55,829 bases of DNA from an uncultured Candidatus Saccharibacteria bacterium (GCA_947166405.1 CAMVEA010000003.1:1-55829), one strand, 5' to 3'. Positions 24,779 to 33,327 are shown, counted from the first letter of the stretch. The notes: generated by a model from the sequence alone, not told the origin. Numbers and translations: made by a program.

Positions 24779-25288
24779 CTATTTCTCCTTTTTCTTCCTA
24801 AACAATTTCCCAAGATGCGCCGCATAGCTAGCCTTCTTAGCGATGTCAATCGCATCGTCAAGCCCCGACACACCCCGCGCCGCGTCATAAGCCTTCTGAT
24901 GTACCGCCGCCCGCGTCGTCGGCACGGCGTTTTGGAGCGCCTGCTCCGCTGCGCTTTGCGCTACGCCTGCTGCCGTACCTTTTACTACGCTTGCGGTAGC
25001 ATCCTTCTTCGCATCTACCGCCAAATCTTCCGCAGATCCCGCACCCTTTGCGGTATCCTTGACCACTCCCTTCGTCGCAATTTCGGTGAATAAATCCAGA
25101 TATCGCAGATTGAGCGGACTCTTCGCAAACTCCGCTTCAAACTCTCCCACATCTTTACATTTCGCACCCAGCTTTTCAATCTCCGCAAACAGCGCGTCAA
25201 TCTTCCCCTGCGCTTCCGCATCAATCTCAAAATTCGCCCCAAAAGCCTCCCTCCGCGCAGTGATTGATTGGTTTATGTACTTGTCCAT
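24779..25288 (-). CDS. Uncharacterised Ala-rich helical protein
   Basis: A 169-residue protein without signal peptide or membrane segment. The first half is a probable coiled coil or helical bundle (AQGKIDALFAEIEKLGAKCK). The second half is very rich in Ala and Val with an amphipathic pattern (KGTAAGVAQSAAEQALQNAV), ending in the basic tail GKLFRKKKEK. Codon use is more GC-rich than its neighbours. It has a leaderless promoter. The function is unknown; binding to membrane or nucleic acid through the basic tail is possible. Confidence 0.7.
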   Translation of the reverse strand: MDKYINQSITARREAFGANFEIDAEAQGKIDALFAEIEKLGAKCKDVGEFEAEFAKSPLNLRYLDLFTEIATKGVVKDTAKGAGSAEDLAVDAKKDATASVVKGTAAGVAQSAAEQALQNAVPTTRAAVHQKAYDAARGVSGLDDAIDIAKKASYAAHLGKLFRKKKEK

Positions 25289-25295
25289 AAGTCAT

Positions 25296-25304
25296 ATTAT
25301 ACCA
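25296..25304 (-). promoter_or_regulatory. Leaderless extended -10 promoter of the Ala-rich protein gene
   Basis: TGG-TATAAT on the minus strand is followed by seven bases and then ATG 25288. Confidence 0.62.
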
Positions 25305-25452
25305 TCGACAACAAAAAAAGAGGGCGGTGTCCCACATATATCCACTGCAGGTCCTTCTCTCGATGTCAATAGTATACATGCTTTTATCCACAATTCAAAC
25401 AAAAAATATACCATTTTTACACATAAAATATATGGTATATTCATCACGTTTA

Positions 25453-25461
25453 TGATAAAAT
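25453..25461 (+). promoter_or_regulatory. Leaderless extended -10 promoter of the FISUMP protein gene
   Basis: TGA-TAAAAT is followed by seven bases and then ATG 25469. No Shine-Dalgarno site precedes the ATG. Confidence 0.6.
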
Positions 25462-25468
25462 AGAATGT

Positions 25469-28351
25469 ATGAGAGTGTGGAGGAAAAATGTTATTTTGAA
25501 AAGAATTTTTCTGTTCGGTATCATTTTCGGGTTGAGCCTCATTGGGCAGTCAGCTTTTGCTGAATCGGACCCCTCTATTTCGATTTCCGTCGATACTGTC
25601 AATATGACTTTGCAGCCTGGTGAATTTGGGACCGCCAATCAAACCATCACGGCATCCACCACTAGCTCCTCAGGCTACACGATTAAACTAGCAAACAACA
25701 ACAATTCAACCGATCTTATTAATACGACAGACAACACAAAGGTAATACCGACTTTCACAATGCCAAGTGGGTCAACAAGTATTCCAGTTAGTCAACTCGG
25801 TAATGGTTATGGATTTAGTACAGACAATGGCGCAAATTATTCAGCCATCCCAGATCCGAACACTGCTGTAAAACTGTTCAAAACTTCATCCAGTGGCGCC
25901 AACCAACACACACTCACTTTTGGCGTCAAAGTACCAACCAATCTCACAGCCGGTACTTATACCAATTCGTTTGATATTATCATTGTGGCGAACTTCGAAC
26001 CCTGCCTCGCCGAAAAAATTTGCTACTATGGTAATAACGACGACGGTACCGGAACAATGTCTGACCAACCTGCCAGTTCGAATACCGACACTACCCTCAT
26101 GGCATCTAACTATTCTCGCGCTGGCTATGGCTTTGCTGGTTGGAATACTAGCGCCGACGGGACCGGCACTAATTATGGACCTGCTCAAACTATCACAACC
26201 GGAGATTTATCGCAAGAAGGGTTGTCACTTTATGCTAATTGGGTACAATCAGCCGGTAACTTACAAGATTGGCAAGGCTGCGACAGTATGAGTATTGGTG
26301 ATATCACAGCACTTACGGATACTCGCGATGGTAGTACCTATGCCATTACTAAATATGCTGACAACAAATGTTGGATGATGGAAAATCTACGCCTAGATCT
26401 ATCAAGCCAAGACCTCCAGATCACCAGCAGTAATACCAATAAACCAACAGCGTCATTTATAACCGCAATCAATAATCACCCAGCATCTAGCAATTCCTTC
26501 TGCGAAAACACCGATTCAGCCTGCATCGACCAAGTAAAATTTAATACTAACAACATCAATCGAGAGTTGACGGCCGCAGATAATACCGCTGACACTGCAA
26601 GCTCATGGTATTCCTATGGAGTATACTATAACTGGTTTGCCGCCACAGCAGGCAATGGCACGTATGCACTTACAAATGCAGGCATAATCGTCGAAGGTGA
26701 CCTCTGCCCAGCCGGCTGGCACTTACCTACCGGATATGGCATCGACGGTGAATTAGCCGTCCTTGATAAGGCCTACAATGGTTCAGGCAACAACCAAGAA
26801 TCAGGAAATACCGGGCTCAACGGTTCAAAGCGTTGGCGAAACTTCCCATTAAACTATATCTATAGTGGCGAATGGCGCGCTAATAGTAGTCTTAACCGAG
26901 GTGTTTCGGGTGGATATTTTTCTGCCAGCAATTACACCGCAATACGTTCCTACAATCTCTGGCTTCGTCCAACTGCAATCAATATGAATTCAAATTCCAA
27001 CCCCAAATACCGTGGTCAAGCCATCCGCTGCATTGCCACTAATAATAGTTCAATCACCGGCAACATCCACTATGACTCCAATGGTGGTACTGGCACTATG
27101 ACAGATCGAACAGGCGTAGATTTTACCACCGCCACAGCTGACAGTAATACATTTACAAAACAAAACGCTACCTTCCTTTATTGGAATACTAAAGCTGATG
27201 GTACCGGCACTATCGTCCTAGAAGGCGGGTCAGTAAGTAACGCCGCAAGTACCATGGGTCTAGTAAGTGGCGACACGTTAACCCTATACGCCATTTGGCA
27301 ACCCATCTTCTCAGTTACCTATAATGGCAACGGAGCCGACGCAGGCACTATGCCAACTTCCCAAATATCTATCAATGCATCTCTAACTCTCTTAGCAAGT
27401 AACTATTCCCGTGCCGGCTATGGTTTTGTTGGTTGGAGCCATGATGATGATGCTGCCACCAAGCTAATTAACGGCCAAACCGTCGAAATCTTTGGACCAA
27501 ACCAAGTCGTTTCAACCGGCAGTAGCTTCACGAGCCATGCAGATAGTAACAACCTCATTACTCTATACGCCGTTTGGCTCCCAGCCGACATCAATGACAC
27601 ACTTCAAACCTTCGACAACGTCAAATGTAACGCCATGTCCACTGGGGACATTCTAGCCCTCACCGACAATCGCGATAACAACACATACGCAGTCGCCAAG
27701 CTCGCAGACGGTAATTGCTGGATGATTGAAAACCTCCGCCTCGATCCTTCAACCACAACCTTCTCGAGTAGTAACACCAATAACCCAACCGCCGCCTTCA
27801 TTTCCGCCGCCCCATCGTCTAGCACATCCAATACCATGTGCGGTGGCAATACTGGTAATAATAGCGCCTGTATCGACCAAGTCGCCTTTAACAGCAATAA
27901 TCTCAACCGCAGTCTTTCCGCCTCAGCAACAGCAAGTTCGCCTGTCCAATGGTACAGTTATGGCATGATGTACAACTGGTACACTGCTTCAGCCGGCAAT
28001 GGCACCTACGACATGTCGAGCGGCCATGTGGCAGGTGATATCTGCCCTGCAGGCTGGCGTTTACCAACCGCTGGTACGGGAGGCGAATTAGCCGTGCTTA
28101 ATAGCAGTGTCAACGGTGGAGCTACCAACAACGACAGCGGCCTAGTATCCTTCCCAAATAACTTCATCTATTCTGGCGACTTTAACCAAACTCAATCCGG
28201 CGGTCGCGGTAACTACGGACGTCTCTGGAGTGCAACCGCATCGAACAATAGCAACGCCTTCCGCCTCGGCTATCGCAATAACGAAGTCACGCCAGTCAAA
28301 GCCTACAACAAATGGGATGCCTTCGCACTAAGATGCATTGTAAAGCCATAA
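25469..28351 (+). CDS. Secreted protein with two FISUMP domains and InlB-type repeats
   Basis: A 960-residue protein with a signal peptide (LKRIFLFGIIFGLSLIGQSA, cleavage after AFA). An N-terminal beta domain is followed by an InlB-like B-repeat (GYGFAGWNTSADGTGTNYGP, about 210-260). Then comes a FISUMP domain (DTRDGSTYAITKYADNKCWM to RCIA, about 275-525), two more B-repeats (about 530-705), and a second FISUMP domain (about 715-960) with paired cysteines. No sorting signal or membrane anchor is seen, so it should be released or held noncovalently. FISUMP domains are known from Fibrobacter and Bacteroidetes surface proteins; the role is probably binding. Confidence 0.83.
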   Translation: MRVWRKNVILKRIFLFGIIFGLSLIGQSAFAESDPSISISVDTVNMTLQPGEFGTANQTITASTTSSSGYTIKLANNNNSTDLINTTDNTKVIPTFTMPSGSTSIPVSQLGNGYGFSTDNGANYSAIPDPNTAVKLFKTSSSGANQHTLTFGVKVPTNLTAGTYTNSFDIIIVANFEPCLAEKICYYGNNDDGTGTMSDQPASSNTDTTLMASNYSRAGYGFAGWNTSADGTGTNYGPAQTITTGDLSQEGLSLYANWVQSAGNLQDWQGCDSMSIGDITALTDTRDGSTYAITKYADNKCWMMENLRLDLSSQDLQITSSNTNKPTASFITAINNHPASSNSFCENTDSACIDQVKFNTNNINRELTAADNTADTASSWYSYGVYYNWFAATAGNGTYALTNAGIIVEGDLCPAGWHLPTGYGIDGELAVLDKAYNGSGNNQESGNTGLNGSKRWRNFPLNYIYSGEWRANSSLNRGVSGGYFSASNYTAIRSYNLWLRPTAINMNSNSNPKYRGQAIRCIATNNSSITGNIHYDSNGGTGTMTDRTGVDFTTATADSNTFTKQNATFLYWNTKADGTGTIVLEGGSVSNAASTMGLVSGDTLTLYAIWQPIFSVTYNGNGADAGTMPTSQISINASLTLLASNYSRAGYGFVGWSHDDDAATKLINGQTVEIFGPNQVVSTGSSFTSHADSNNLITLYAVWLPADINDTLQTFDNVKCNAMSTGDILALTDNRDNNTYAVAKLADGNCWMIENLRLDPSTTTFSSSNTNNPTAAFISAAPSSSTSNTMCGGNTGNNSACIDQVAFNSNNLNRSLSASATASSPVQWYSYGMMYNWYTASAGNGTYDMSSGHVAGDICPAGWRLPTAGTGGELAVLNSSVNGGATNNDSGLVSFPNNFIYSGDFNQTQSGGRGNYGRLWSATASNNSNAFRLGYRNNEVTPVKAYNKWDAFALRCIVKP

Positions 28352-28538
28352 AATAGCGTTTTTATCGCCGAGCGAAGCTCGGAGCAAAGGCGATAATAGG
28401 TTCAACCCAATTATTTTGACTCGCATCTTCCGAAGACAAATAATCTAGTATCTCGCTTGGCGGGGCAAACTCTAACAAAAAATCTGACAACCGAGTATCC
28501 AAGAGTTCTTCTCTAATTATTTAACACGAGAATTATAA
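28352..28538 (-). pseudogene. Possible coding remnant plus hairpin downstream of the HD gene
   Basis: On the minus strand an open stretch without start codon (about 28528-28366) reads REELLDTRLSDFLLEFAPPS and then EILDYLSSEDASQNNW. It looks like real protein sequence from a lost gene's C-terminus; I cannot assign a family. Its end coincides with a hairpin with arms TTATCGCC/GGCGATAA and inner GAGC-GAA-GCTC (about 28364-28397). Confidence 0.3.
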
Positions 28539-28952
28539 CTATTCTCCCAACACCCTCTTGGCTAACTCGTATTTCTTCCTCCGCGCCTCATTCAACCCAC
28601 TCGCTCGCTTCGGATCGGTATTATTCGCAAGGTCAGCTAGCTTCACCTGCTTCGCTTTAAGATTCTCTTTCACGCGCCGCAGATACGATTCGTATTCCTC
28701 GTCCTCCGGCTTCGTCAAAAGTTGCACCGCTTCCACGATGTGTTTCGGAACTCCCTTTTCCAACAAATACTCCGCCGTCACATCCGTATCCTCAATCGTA
28801 TCATGTAAAATCGCAATGGTTTTGAGCTCCAACGAATTGAGAAGCCCCGCCACCGCCAACGGATGCAAAATATACGCCACCCCATTCTTATCCACCTGCC
28901 CCTTATGCGCCTTCACGGCAATTTCTAACGCTGTTTCGAAAACTGAGTTCAT
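28539..28952 (-). CDS. HD-domain phosphohydrolase (RelA/SpoT hydrolase-like)
   Basis: A 137-residue single-domain HD protein like small alarmone hydrolases (MESH1/SAH type). It shows ALEIAVKAHKGQVDKNGVAY with the metal-binding H, ILHPLAVAGLL, and the HD pair in ILHDTIEDTDV. It probably hydrolyses (p)ppGpp or a related nucleotide. The open frame extends eight codons upstream, but AAAGGAGGAAAAC precedes ATG 28952, so I start there. It begins shortly downstream of the toxin-antitoxin pair. A truncated copy lies at 24091-24248. Confidence 0.85.
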   Translation of the reverse strand: MNSVFETALEIAVKAHKGQVDKNGVAYILHPLAVAGLLNSLELKTIAILHDTIEDTDVTAEYLLEKGVPKHIVEAVQLLTKPEDEEYESYLRRVKENLKAKQVKLADLANNTDPKRASGLNEARRKKYELAKRVLGE

Positions 28953-28988
28953 GTTTTCCTCCTTTTTATAATTCATGTCACTCCTTTA

Positions 28989-29396
28989 TTATAGCCCAAA
29001 CCATCCCTTCACATCATCATACTCATTTCGTATCAATCTCTTCCATTCTTGCGTCTCATTCTTAGCAGGCAAATCTGTCTTTGCATACACCAACAGCACC
29101 CGTACCAGTCTTAGCCTATCATTTACACACAAAATGCACCGATTCCCTGACCGCTTCGGCGACATCTTAATTCCAAAAATCGCAAAATCCAACTTCACTA
29201 TTCTATAGTACCCATCCGACGACGTTACTATCAAATCCGCCCTTTGCGATTCCAACATATTATCAATACGACCACACATGAACCCAATATTATCTCGCGT
29301 CTTTGCCCAACTGGACTTGTATTTCTTTGCGAAAGACTTCATAAAATGCCTTTCCGCAAAAGCCTCAAACATGACATTATATTTGCACTGGTCCAT
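28989..29396 (-). CDS. Putative toxin of a Panacea-type toxin-antitoxin pair
   Basis: A 135-residue protein whose gene overlaps the 3' end of the Panacea-domain antitoxin gene by 20 bases, the usual order for PanAT modules. The sequence (FAERHFMKSFAKKYKSSWAK; YYRIVKLDFAIFGIKMSPKR; LVRVLLVYAKTDLPAKNETQ) looks RelE/ParE-like: a compact basic protein with a mixed alpha/beta pattern and conserved-looking Arg/Lys. RelE-like members cleave mRNA on ribosomes; this role is inferred. It is followed by the HD-domain hydrolase gene. Confidence 0.7.
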   Translation of the reverse strand: MDQCKYNVMFEAFAERHFMKSFAKKYKSSWAKTRDNIGFMCGRIDNMLESQRADLIVTSSDGYYRIVKLDFAIFGIKMSPKRSGNRCILCVNDRLRLVRVLLVYAKTDLPAKNETQEWKRLIRNEYDDVKGWFGL

Positions 29397-30096
29397 AAAT
29401 TTTTTCCGGCTCCTCTTGGAAGATTAAACCATACGGTATTATTTCGTCGTCTAAGCAAATCTGCCACGGCAATTGCTCATGTGTAAAATTCACTATATCA
29501 GCTGTCGGCTTACCCTTCCACGCTTCGCTCACTTTTTTTACCATTTCGATTTCTTTATCCGCCAATTTGCCCGTTGGCGCTTGCTTTTCTGTAAGCGACA
29601 GCATAATCGCCTGCCCTTTAGATTCGCGCAAAATCACACCGTCTTCTTCCAGTTCATCTAGCGCCCTAAAATATTCATATGGCACTGGGCCTTGCGGCAT
29701 CTTGCGATATTTCACACCCGTGAGTGGCTTAGAGTTTTCATAAAACCAAATAAAATCTGTAAGATACACCAACTTTGCCAGTTTAGTCTTCGTAATTTTC
29801 CCATCTTCATCTGCGCCATATTTCAGCGCATTCAAAAGTACCTGTTTAAACTTATTAAAAGCATCCGCCGAATCCGTAAATCCCGCTACACCGTCAGAAG
29901 TATCCAGCAAATCTTCGAGATTCAACCGAAAAACACCAGCCAGCACTTCCGCTTGACTCAAAGTAGGCTCCTTCTTTCCATTCTCGATATTGATATAAGT
30001 CGGGCGGCTCACGCAAAGAATATCCGCAACCTGTTCCTGTGTCAGCCCGCGTGCTTTCCTGGCATCAATAATTGCTTTTACATTAAACCTACTCAT
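29377..30096 (-). CDS. Panacea (SocA-like, DUF4065) antitoxin with N-terminal HTH
   Basis: A 239-residue protein. Residues 1-60 form an XRE-type helix-turn-helix (ARKARGLTQEQVADILCVSR then PTYINIENGKKEPTLSQ). Residues about 80-225 are a Panacea/SocA domain (KTKLAKLVYLTDFIWFYENS; YRKMPQGPVPYEYFRALDEL). Panacea domains neutralise many unrelated toxins by direct binding. The HTH suggests autoregulation. Transcription probably starts at TATAAT about 30 bases upstream; AAAGGAAAATACT precedes the ATG. Confidence 0.85.
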   Translation of the reverse strand: MSRFNVKAIIDARKARGLTQEQVADILCVSRPTYINIENGKKEPTLSQAEVLAGVFRLNLEDLLDTSDGVAGFTDSADAFNKFKQVLLNALKYGADEDGKITKTKLAKLVYLTDFIWFYENSKPLTGVKYRKMPQGPVPYEYFRALDELEEDGVILRESKGQAIMLSLTEKQAPTGKLADKEIEMVKKVSEAWKGKPTADIVNFTHEQLPWQICLDDEIIPYGLIFQEEPEKIYGPVQI

Positions 30097-30171
30097 AGTA
30101 TTTTCCTTTCACTTATCTATCCTCATTATACTACACAATGTCAAAAAATCAAACAACTTCTGTAAAGTATC

Positions 30172-30200
30172 TTGACTTTTATAGTGAAATCTGATAAGTT
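30172..30200 (+). promoter_or_regulatory. Promoter divergent from the antitoxin gene
   Basis: TTGACT and TAAGTT are 17 bases apart with a TGA extended -10 element. It would transcribe the region holding a 20-residue ORF and the frameshifted DUF2188 gene. Confidence 0.45.
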
Positions 30201-30210
30201 GGTAGAGAGG

Positions 30211-30273
30211 ATGGAGGTAAAAGCCGGCAACCATATTCTTATGCCAGTATACAATTTGATAAATCGCCAGTGA
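30211..30273 (+). CDS. Possible 20-residue leader ORF
   Basis: ATG 30211 begins MEVKAGNHILMPVYNLINRQ and stops with TGA. It starts ten bases after a -10 box. No homology is recognised and there is no separate evidence of translation, so this is tentative. The rest of the gap to 30372 shows only an AATCGC/GCGATT inverted repeat (about 30262-30285). Confidence 0.25.
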   Translation: MEVKAGNHILMPVYNLINRQ

Positions 30274-30372
30274 TAGCTAGCGATTCACCCATTACATTTT
30301 CCCCAAATGAATTCTTATTGTATGTTAACAACCTAAGCATGTCAATATGGGTAGGCATTCAGAAAAGAAGAA

Positions 30373-30620
30373 ATGATGAGCAAAGCAAACTATCATGTCT
30401 CGGATAACCGAAGGAACGGTTATTTAGTAAAACGCGAAGGGGCAAGTCGCGCAAGTGTTCATGTACCAACAATATTCAAGCAGAAAAACTCGCAAAACAG
30501 TTTTCTAGAAATCAAGGCGGTGGTGAAGTCCGCATACATAGACCAAACGGTCAAATCATGGATAGCGATACGGTTCCAAAAGGCAATGATCCGTGTCCAC
30601 CACGCGACAGAATTATGTAA
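30373..30620 (+). pseudogene. DUF2188 protein gene with a frameshift
   Basis: The first frame encodes SKANYHVSDNRRNGYLVKRE and then GASRASVHVP, a good DUF2188 N-terminus. From about 30472 the match continues in another frame: QAEKLAKQFSRNQGGGEVRI, HRPNGQIMDSDTVPKGNDPC, ending at TAA 30620. Together they make a full DUF2188 of about 82 residues. One missing base near CCAACAATATTC (30466-30476) explains the shift. No slippery heptamer is seen, so decay or a sequencing error is likelier than programmed shifting. Confidence 0.8.
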
Positions 30621-30651
30621 AAATAGCACCCAGCAATGGGTGCTATTTTTT
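30619..30651 (+). terminator. Rho-independent terminator after the DUF2188 gene
   Basis: AAAATAGCACCC and GGGTGCTATTTT pair over 12 bases around a six-base loop, followed by T residues. The A-run before the stem makes it potentially bidirectional. The TAA stop overlaps it. Confidence 0.88.
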
Positions 30652-30768
30652 GACCAATTAATTCCAAACATAAACCAAACTATTACCTAAAAAACCATAA
30701 GTAAGTGGTAGGGGGTTGAAATATGAAAGGAATCATGATAATAATCTTGCAAAACTAAAAGGAGAAAA

Positions 30769-30981
30769 ATGAGTATACTCCAAGAATACGAAGAACATAG
30801 TAAGTATCTCGGCCAAGAAACAATTGATGCTATTTCCGAATATATCTCTTTTCTAGAAACTAAAGGAATAATAATTTTATATTCGGATATCATATATAAA
30901 AAAGAGGAATGGCAAAAATTCGCAAACTGGCGCAAAAAGGTATATAATATAAAACATGGAAAAGGTTCAAAGGGAGATTGA
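30769..30981 (+). CDS. Small uncharacterised protein preceding mazG-like gene
   Basis: A 70-residue protein (MSILQEYEEHSKYLGQETID to HGKGSKGD) with a helical, charged composition; its start follows AAAAGGAGAAAA. Its last 26 bases overlap the start of the MazG-like gene in another frame, suggesting one operon of three genes. I do not recognise a family. No cysteine motif or membrane segment is present. Confidence 0.6.
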   Translation: MSILQEYEEHSKYLGQETIDAISEYISFLETKGIIILYSDIIYKKEEWQKFANWRKKVYNIKHGKGSKGD

Positions 30982-31273
30982 AATATTCAATCAAGAACGT
31001 GACTGGGATCAATTTCATAGTCCAGAAAATCTTGCTAAATCAATTGCCATAGAAGCAGGAGAACTCCTCGAATGTTTCCAGTGGGATAATAAATTCGATA
31101 AAGAAGAAGTTTGTGATGAGCTTGCCGATGTCTTTAATTACTGCTTTCAAATGGCTAGTAAACTGGAAGTCGACCCAGAAGAAATCATTCTAAACAAATT
31201 AGAAAAAACTCGTAAGAAATATCCTATCGAAAAAGCCAAAGGCGTCAGTACAAAATACAATAAACTAAAGTGA
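30956..31273 (+). CDS. MazG-like NTP pyrophosphohydrolase (RS21-C6/iMazG type)
   Basis: A 105-residue all-alpha NTP-PPase. It matches the dCTPase/iMazG pattern: RDWDQFHSPENLAKSIAIEA, GELLECFQW, then EVCDELADVFNYCFQMA, giving the metal-binding ExxE and ExxD sets. These enzymes hydrolyse (d)NTPs to monophosphates, for house-cleaning or nucleotide depletion. A TATAAT box seven bases before the ATG gives a possible leaderless internal start. It is six bases upstream of the nuclease-DUF2075 gene, which suggests joint function. Confidence 0.88.
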   Translation: MEKVQREIEIFNQERDWDQFHSPENLAKSIAIEAGELLECFQWDNKFDKEEVCDELADVFNYCFQMASKLEVDPEEIILNKLEKTRKKYPIEKAKGVSTKYNKLK

Positions 31274-31279
31274 GGTAAT

Positions 31280-33160
31280 ATGATTATTTATGATGGTATC
31301 AAGACAGATTTCATGAAAGATGTTCGTGACAACCTAATATGTAATAAAATCTACGAACAGTACCAAAAATACTTCGGACATACTACCGAGCCACAAATGC
31401 GAGCATGGCAAAATTCTATGCAGTATATGAGAAATGTTCTCGATTCAGAAAAAATCCCAGATAATTGCGGTGTAGCTATTGAATACAATATCCCTACAAC
31501 CTCAAAAAGAATTGATTTTATTTTAACCGGCATAGATACAAACGAAAAGAAAAACGTTGTCATTATCGAATTAAAACAATGGGATGATTGCTCTGCAGTT
31601 GATGCGGAAGATGCTGTAGTGGTTGAAACCTATGTAGGCGGTGGAATGCGACGTACACCACATCCATCCTATCAAGCTTGGAGTTATTCAGTATATATTA
31701 ATAACTATGTTGAATCAACCCAAGATGGCAAAATGAATCTTCTCCCCTGCGCCTTTCTCCACAATTACCATTTTAAGGAAAATGATCCAATCCTAAGTGA
31801 GCAATACAAAGACTACATTGAAGCCGCTCCAATGTTTGGCGCCGAAGATTTTCCGAAACTACGCGAATTTATCACGAAACATATCAAAAAAGGCGACAAT
31901 GGCAAAACGATTTACGAAATAGACCATGGGCGGTTCCGTCCAAGCAAAAGTCTCCAAGACTGCCTTGCCTCTATGCTAAATGGCAATGAAGAATTTGTGC
32001 TTATCGACGATCAAAAAGTCGCCTACGAAACCGCCATGAAAATGGCCGCTGAAGCCATCGCCTTTAACCGAAAGAAAGTATTGATTGTGGAAGGTGGCCC
32101 AGGCACCGGAAAATCTGTTCTTGCAATTAATCTACTCGTAAATCTTATTAAAAAAGATGCAACCACTTTTTATGTAACAAGAAACGGCACGCCTCGCGCA
32201 GTTTTTAGAAAAAAACTACAAGGTGATTTTAAAAAGGATTTTATCGAATCATGTTTTCAAAACTCTGGTAATTTCTATCAAGTCGAATCAAATAGTATTG
32301 ACGCGCTAGTTGTGGATGAGGCGCATAGGCTTACTGAAAAATCCGGCTTCATGAGTAATCTCGGTGAAAATCAAATCAAAGAAATCATCAACGCAGCCAA
32401 ATTCTCCGTATTCTTTATTGACGAAGATCAAAAAGTTACACTCAAAGATATTGGCACTATAGATTCGATTAAGAAATTCGCAAACGAATTGGGTGCCGAA
32501 TGTGAGACCATCGAGCTCGAAAGCCAATTCAGATGCAATGGTTCAGATGGTTACTTAGCATGGCTAGATAATCTATTAGATATAAGAAAAACTGCAAATT
32601 TTGATAATATGGACTTTAATTATGATTTCAAAGTTTTTGACGACCCTAACGAAATGCGCGAAGCAATTATAGAAAAGAATAAAACTAACAATAAATCTCG
32701 CATTGTAGCCGGCTATTGCTGGAATTGGATAAAAGAAGGTAAGAATGATACGAACTTCTACGACATCACTATTCCCAAATACCAATTTGGTATGAGCTGG
32801 AATCTAGGCGACAAATCTCAAACTTGGGCAATAGAGCCAGACTCCGTAAATGAAGCTGGATGCATTCATACTTGTCAAGGTTTAGAACTTGACTATGTTG
32901 GCGTTATTGTTGGCGATGATTTAATCTACCGCGATGGAAAAATCATGACCGATGTTACCAAGCGTGCTAGCACCGACCAATCTATCAAAGGCTATAAAAA
33001 AATGCTCGCGCAAGACCCCGAAGGCACTACGGCACTTCTCGACAAAATCATTAAAGACACCTACAAAGTCTTAATGACCCGCGGGATGAAGGGATGCTAT
33101 GTTTTCTGCACCGACGACGAACTCCGCGACCATATTAAAGAAGTAACCCAAAATCAATAG
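31280..33160 (+). CDS. Nuclease-like N-terminus fused to DUF2075 ATPase/helicase
   Basis: A 626-residue protein. Residues about 60-110 carry a PD-(D/E)xK-like core (RIDFILTG ... VVIIELKQW). Residues about 255-620 are a DUF2075 SF1-type ATPase: Walker A GGPGTGKS (about 271), Walker B LVVDEAHRL (about 343), FFIDEDQKV, ESQFRCNGSD, and HTCQGLELDYVGVIVG. A C-terminal arginine-finger-like motif follows (YKVLMTRGMKGCYVFC). It probably acts on DNA or RNA in defence. Start follows GTGAGGTAAT. The MazG-like gene precedes it. Confidence 0.85.
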   Translation: MIIYDGIKTDFMKDVRDNLICNKIYEQYQKYFGHTTEPQMRAWQNSMQYMRNVLDSEKIPDNCGVAIEYNIPTTSKRIDFILTGIDTNEKKNVVIIELKQWDDCSAVDAEDAVVVETYVGGGMRRTPHPSYQAWSYSVYINNYVESTQDGKMNLLPCAFLHNYHFKENDPILSEQYKDYIEAAPMFGAEDFPKLREFITKHIKKGDNGKTIYEIDHGRFRPSKSLQDCLASMLNGNEEFVLIDDQKVAYETAMKMAAEAIAFNRKKVLIVEGGPGTGKSVLAINLLVNLIKKDATTFYVTRNGTPRAVFRKKLQGDFKKDFIESCFQNSGNFYQVESNSIDALVVDEAHRLTEKSGFMSNLGENQIKEIINAAKFSVFFIDEDQKVTLKDIGTIDSIKKFANELGAECETIELESQFRCNGSDGYLAWLDNLLDIRKTANFDNMDFNYDFKVFDDPNEMREAIIEKNKTNNKSRIVAGYCWNWIKEGKNDTNFYDITIPKYQFGMSWNLGDKSQTWAIEPDSVNEAGCIHTCQGLELDYVGVIVGDDLIYRDGKIMTDVTKRASTDQSIKGYKKMLAQDPEGTTALLDKIIKDTYKVLMTRGMKGCYVFCTDDELRDHIKEVTQNQ

Positions 33161-33327
33161 CATATTATCAATTTAGTATAGCTCGTGCAAAAAAATCTCT
33201 TTAAAGAATTGCGATGATACGGATTTTTCCAGTTTAGTCTAACATAGTATACCTATAACCAGAATTAATTGAAATATAAGCTTATCCACTTATAAGGATA
33301 GTTACGTCATGAAAAGCTTATTGCTGA

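Noticed and set aside
30373-30690. Single intact 105-residue protein
   Set aside because: The second half in this frame is nonsense, while the neighbouring frame continues the DUF2188 match and stops just before a terminator. A frameshift explains it better.
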